A stretch of 64,000 nucleotides of DNA from Longimicrobium sp. (GTDB lineage: Bacteria; Gemmatimonadota; Gemmatimonadetes; Longimicrobiales; Longimicrobiaceae), in assembly GCF_036388275.1 (NCBI RefSeq), contig NZ_DASVSF010000100.1, positions 209,585-273,584 on the forward strand. The letters run 5' to 3'. Position numbers and translations under genes: made by a program. Each line of letters opens with the position of its first letter. Position 1 is the first letter of the stretch. This document shows, piece by piece, positions 61,738-64,000 of this stretch. The notes below the pieces were generated by a model. It did not search any database, was not told where the DNA came from, and saw only the letters and a program-made list of their open reading frames with translations.

Positions 61738-62502
61738 TCAGGGCAGGCGGTCGCTGACGCGCACCACGGCACCCGTGCTCACCAGCCCGCTGGCGCGGTT
61801 CTGGTTGGTGCTGTTGCCGAACGGCAGCGTGATGCGGTCGATGGTTTCCTGCGGCAGGTAGCTCCCCGTTTCCGGGAGCTGGTCCACCGCGTTCCACTCG
61901 TCCTCGGAGCTGGGCGACGAGTTCCGGATCTTTTCCTGGATCAGCAGGATGCCGTAGATCAGCGACTCGGGGCGCGGCGGGCAGCCGGGCACGTACACGT
62001 CGACCGGGATGATGGTGTCGATGCCCTGCACCATGCTGTACACGTCGAACACGCCGCCCGTGCTGGCGCAGGCGCCCATGCTGATGCTCCACTTGGGCGA
62101 GGGCATCTGCTCCCAGATCTTCTTGAGCACGGGCGCCATCTTGTAGCTCACCCGCCCCGCGCAGATCAGCAGGTCGGCCTGGCGGGGGCTGAAGCTCATG
62201 CGCTCCATGCCGAAGCGGGCCAGGTCGAACCGGGTGGCGGCGGTGGCCATCATCTCGATGGCGCAGCACGCCGTGCCGAAGGGCATGGGCCAGAGCGAGT
62301 TGGTGCGCGCCCAGTTGACGACGGCGTCCACGCGCGTCGTCAGGAACCCGGGCGAGCCGTCGAACAGGTTGCCCTGCTGCTGCTGGGTGGCGGGCTGCAC
62401 GGTTCCGGGCAGCCCCTGGTGCACGGCCAGCCCGCGGCCGTCGCGGGGCTGGCCCTCGGTCATATCGCCACTGTGGCCGGACGGGCGGTCGTTCAGTCCC
62501 AT
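61738..62502 (-). CDS. nuoB: NADH-quinone oxidoreductase subunit B
   Basis: A 254-residue PSST-type subunit holding cluster N2, the last electron donor to quinone. Ligands: the adjacent cysteines in PFGTACCAIEMMATAATRFD, the Cys in SMGACASTGGVFD and in YVPGCPPRPESL. N-terminal extension of about 45 residues and a C-terminal extension rich in Ser/Asn. The ATG at 62502 has GGAG 8 nt upstream, inside the end of nuoA (10-nt overlap). Confidence 0.96.
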   Translation of the reverse strand: MGLNDRPSGHSGDMTEGQPRDGRGLAVHQGLPGTVQPATQQQQGNLFDGSPGFLTTRVDAVVNWARTNSLWPMPFGTACCAIEMMATAATRFDLARFGMERMSFSPRQADLLICAGRVSYKMAPVLKKIWEQMPSPKWSISMGACASTGGVFDVYSMVQGIDTIIPVDVYVPGCPPRPESLIYGILLIQEKIRNSSPSSEDEWNAVDQLPETGSYLPQETIDRITLPFGNSTNQNRASGLVSTGAVVRVSDRLP

Positions 62503-62849
62503 TCCAGCGCTCCTTTCTTCCATTCGTAGACCAGGCCCACCGTCAGGATGAACACGAAGATCATCGCCGTGGCGAACCCGTGCCATCCCAGCGCCCGGGC
62601 CGAAACGGCCCACGGGAGCAGGAACACGGTTTCCACGTCGAAGACGATGAACAGGATCGCCACGACGTAGAACTTCACCGAGAACCGCTCGCGCGTTCCC
62701 CCCAGCGGCACCATGCCGCTTTCGTAGGGCGCCGACTTGTTCTTGGTGGCCTTTCCCGGGCTGAGCACCGTGGACAGCACCACCATGAAGATGGCGTTGA
62801 CCACCGAGACGGCCAGGAGGATCAGCACCGGGATGTAGGGTCGAAGCAT
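62493..62849 (-). CDS. nuoA: NADH-quinone oxidoreductase subunit A
   Basis: A 118-residue, three-helix membrane subunit: YIPVLILLAVSVVNAIFMVV at the start, KSAPYESGMVPLGGTRERFS (the conserved loop with YESG, next to the quinone cavity), VKFYVVAILFIVFDVETVFL and a C-terminal helix ending YEWKKGALEWD. First gene of the operon, 31 nt downstream of a palindromic element, and its 3' end overlaps nuoB. Confidence 0.95.
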   Translation of the reverse strand: MLRPYIPVLILLAVSVVNAIFMVVLSTVLSPGKATKNKSAPYESGMVPLGGTRERFSVKFYVVAILFIVFDVETVFLLPWAVSARALGWHGFATAMIFVFILTVGLVYEWKKGALEWD

Positions 62850-62860
62850 CGCTTCGGGCC

Positions 62861-62893
62861 TGTCCTGTAACAGGAGTTTGTGAAACGTTTCAC
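62861..62893 (-). promoter_or_regulatory. two palindromes in the nuo leader
   Basis: GTGAAACGTTTCAC (62880-62893) is a perfect 14-bp palindrome, and TCCTGTAACAGGA (62861-62873) a 13-bp one. Both lie between the nuo promoter and nuoA. The first resembles a LacI-type operator half-site arrangement. A repressor or an RNA hairpin could act here; no regulator gene is adjacent. Confidence 0.45.
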
Positions 62894-62910
62894 TAGGGTG
62901 GAGCCGCGGC

Positions 62911-62939
62911 AAGATACAGCCCCGTATCACCGGGGTCAA
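62911..62939 (-). promoter_or_regulatory. sigma-70 promoter of the nuo operon
   Basis: On the minus strand TTGACC, 17 bp, TATCTT (positions 62939-62934 and 62916-62911). The expected start of transcription is near 62904, about 55 nt before the nuoA ATG and just before the palindromes. Confidence 0.6.
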
Positions 62940-63107
62940 GCCAGCCCCGGCGCGGGTTTTTCGGCCCCTTGCCGCCCCCCGCGGGCGGGCGTAGCTTGGG
63001 CGCCGGACTTCAGCCCTACCCGTGCCTCTCCGCCTGCTCCGTACGGGCTGCCCCGTGCGGCCCCCGGCGCGCGGCCTTCCCGACCCCTTCAAGCTTCGTT
63101 CCGCCGC

Positions 63108-63662
63108 ATGAGCATACGCTCCGACAAGTGGATCCGGCGCATGGCCCGCGAGCACGGGATGATCGACCCGTTCGAGGACGCGCAGGTGCGGGCGGGAACC
63201 ATCAGCTACGGCGTGTCGAGCTACGGCTACGACATGCGGGTGGCGAACGAGTTCAAGATCTTCACGAACGTCAACAACGCCATCGTCGATCCCAAGGCGT
63301 TCAGCGACAAGTCGTTCGTGCCCTTCGAGGGCGACGTGTGCATCGTGCCGCCCAACTCGTTCGCGCTGGCCCGGTCGGTGGAGTACTTCCGCATCCCCCG
63401 CGACGTCATCACGCTCTGCGTCGGCAAGTCTACGTACGCGCGGTGCGGGATCATCACCAACGTCACGCCGTTCGAGCCCGAGTGGGAGGGTTTCGTGACG
63501 CTGGAGATCAGCAACACCACGCCGCTGCCAGCCAAGATCTACGCCAACGAGGGGATCGCCCAGGTGCTCTTCTTCCAGGGCGACGAGCCCCCCGAGGTGA
63601 GCTACGCCGACCGCAAGGGCAAGTACATGGGACAGGTGGGGGTCACGACGCCCCGGCTGTAA
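63108..63662 (+). CDS. dcd: dCTP deaminase
   Basis: A 184-residue trimeric enzyme that converts dCTP to dUTP for dTMP synthesis. Markers: KWIRRMAREHGMIDPFEDAQ at the start, ISYGVSSYGYDMRVANEFKI, VGKSTYARCGI (nucleotide-binding loop) and the catalytic-Glu segment GFVTLEISNTT, then PAKIYANEGIAQVLFFQ and the C-terminal KYMGQVGV. Length is typical. The ATG at 63108 is divergent from the nuo operon across a 258-bp gap; the gap near the start shows no clear ribosome site. Confidence 0.95.
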   Translation: MSIRSDKWIRRMAREHGMIDPFEDAQVRAGTISYGVSSYGYDMRVANEFKIFTNVNNAIVDPKAFSDKSFVPFEGDVCIVPPNSFALARSVEYFRIPRDVITLCVGKSTYARCGIITNVTPFEPEWEGFVTLEISNTTPLPAKIYANEGIAQVLFFQGDEPPEVSYADRKGKYMGQVGVTTPRL

Positions 63663-63690
63663 CGGCGGTGCGCTGCGCGGGGGTGTAGAG

Positions 63691-63874
63691 TGCGTGCGCC
63701 GGAGCCTGTCATCCTTGGGCTGGAGTGCGCGACCGAGCCTGTCGTCCTGAGCGGGAGTGCACGGCCGAACCCGTCCTCCCGAGCGGGAGTGCGCGTCCGA
63801 GCCTGTCATCCCGAGCGCGGGAGTACTGACCGCTCGTCCTGAGCGGGAGTGCGCGCCGGAGCCTGTCATCCTGA
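63691..63874. repeat. degenerate ~31-bp tandem repeat
   Basis: Six imperfect units built around GAGCCTGTCATCCTGAGCGG plus GAGTGCGCG. Units vary at several positions, one is shortened, and the last breaks off inside CCTGAG where the IS begins. Not a CRISPR array: units abut directly with no unique spacers of constant size. Confidence 0.75.
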
Positions 63875-64000
63875 GAGGGTGTTGAGATAACCGAACAAAG
63901 TGCGAACATGCACAAGTAGACGGTGTATGCGGCTGGCATGACTAGCCTCAGATATCCGACAGACTTGACCGATTCGCAGTGGGAGCTGCTGCGCCCGCTC
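63875..64000 (+). mobile_element. left end of an IS5-like insertion sequence
   Basis: The sequence switches from the tandem repeat to GAGGGTGTTGAGATAACCGA, a plausible left terminal inverted repeat, 63 bp before a transposase start. The right end lies outside the window. Confidence 0.7.
63938..64000 (+). CDS. IS5-family transposase, N-terminal fragment
   Basis: The first 21 codons read MTSLRYPTDLTDSQWELLRP and then L. YPTDLTDxQWxLLxPL is the diagnostic N-terminus of IS5-family (DUF4096-type) transposases, which cut and paste DNA through a DDE domain that lies beyond the window. The ATG at 63938 has no strong ribosome site, as is common for transposases. Confidence 0.85.
   Translation, partial: MTSLRYPTDLTDSQWELLRPL

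Noticed and set aside
63691..63874. Possible CRISPR array
   Set aside because: Units abut without unique spacers, vary in sequence and length, and no cas gene is present.

Overview
The window is about 64 kb of very GC-rich bacterial chromosome. Dense gene packing, GTGA/ATGA stop-start overlaps, many 'acidobacterial-type' features (ADOP permease, sigma-54 two-component control of an efflux pump), paired M16 peptidases, GIN-domain and TolC proteins and lipoproteins all suggest a Gram-negative soil or environmental organism. My best guess is Gemmatimonadota, close to Longimicrobium. This is an inference from gene style; no rRNA gene is present.

Layout. 0-15 kb is housekeeping and hypothetical genes: a partial methyltransferase, DUF4186, an SMP-30 lactonase, coupled M20 and M2/M3-like peptidases, a HepT-like protein, phosphatidylserine decarboxylase, an M16 peptidase pair, a zinc-ribbon membrane protein, Sua5, an unknown secreted protein, a repeat-rich gap with a tiny membrane-peptide ORF, a TIMP-like secreted protein and a GGDEF protein.

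15-35.5 kb is a minus-strand RiPP (class I lanthipeptide-like) cluster. In transcription order it holds a GIN-domain protein, an ABC ATPase, an ADOP permease and a LanC cyclase. After a 200-bp AT-rich gap come a SpaB_C (elimination-type) protein, a LanB without a recognisable SpaB_C domain, precursor A5, a GT4 glycosyltransferase, precursors A4 and A3, an unknown helical protein, a second SpaB_C, precursors A2 and A1, a decayed SpaB_C remnant, a third SpaB_C, a short HlyD, a C39-peptidase ABC exporter and a second ABC exporter. The five precursors (46-56 aa) share a leader with ...L[ST]D..L... ending in GA or GG and a Cys-rich core with CCSCxxC. The likely flow is: LanB plus SpaB_C activate or dehydrate, LanC cyclises, the glycosyltransferase may glycosylate, C39 removes the leader, and the ABC/HlyD proteins export.

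36-41.4 kb (plus strand) is a divergent operon: HlyD adaptor, TolC, sigma-54 response regulator and histidine kinase. Together with the ATPase and ADOP permease on the other strand it would form a MacAB-TolC-like pump. The shared 444-bp intergenic region carries repeated TGTCC/GGAC dyads and a possible -24/-12 promoter.

41.4-47 kb holds an M2 peptidase lipoprotein, a Big2/beta-propeller lipoprotein, a small lipoprotein and an alpha/beta hydrolase. 47-63 kb is a complete minus-strand nuoABCDEFGHIJKLMN operon (respiratory complex I) with a good sigma-70 promoter, palindromes in its leader, and interspersed repeats at three internal junctions. The window ends with dcd, a degenerate tandem-repeat tract and the left end of an IS5-like insertion sequence.
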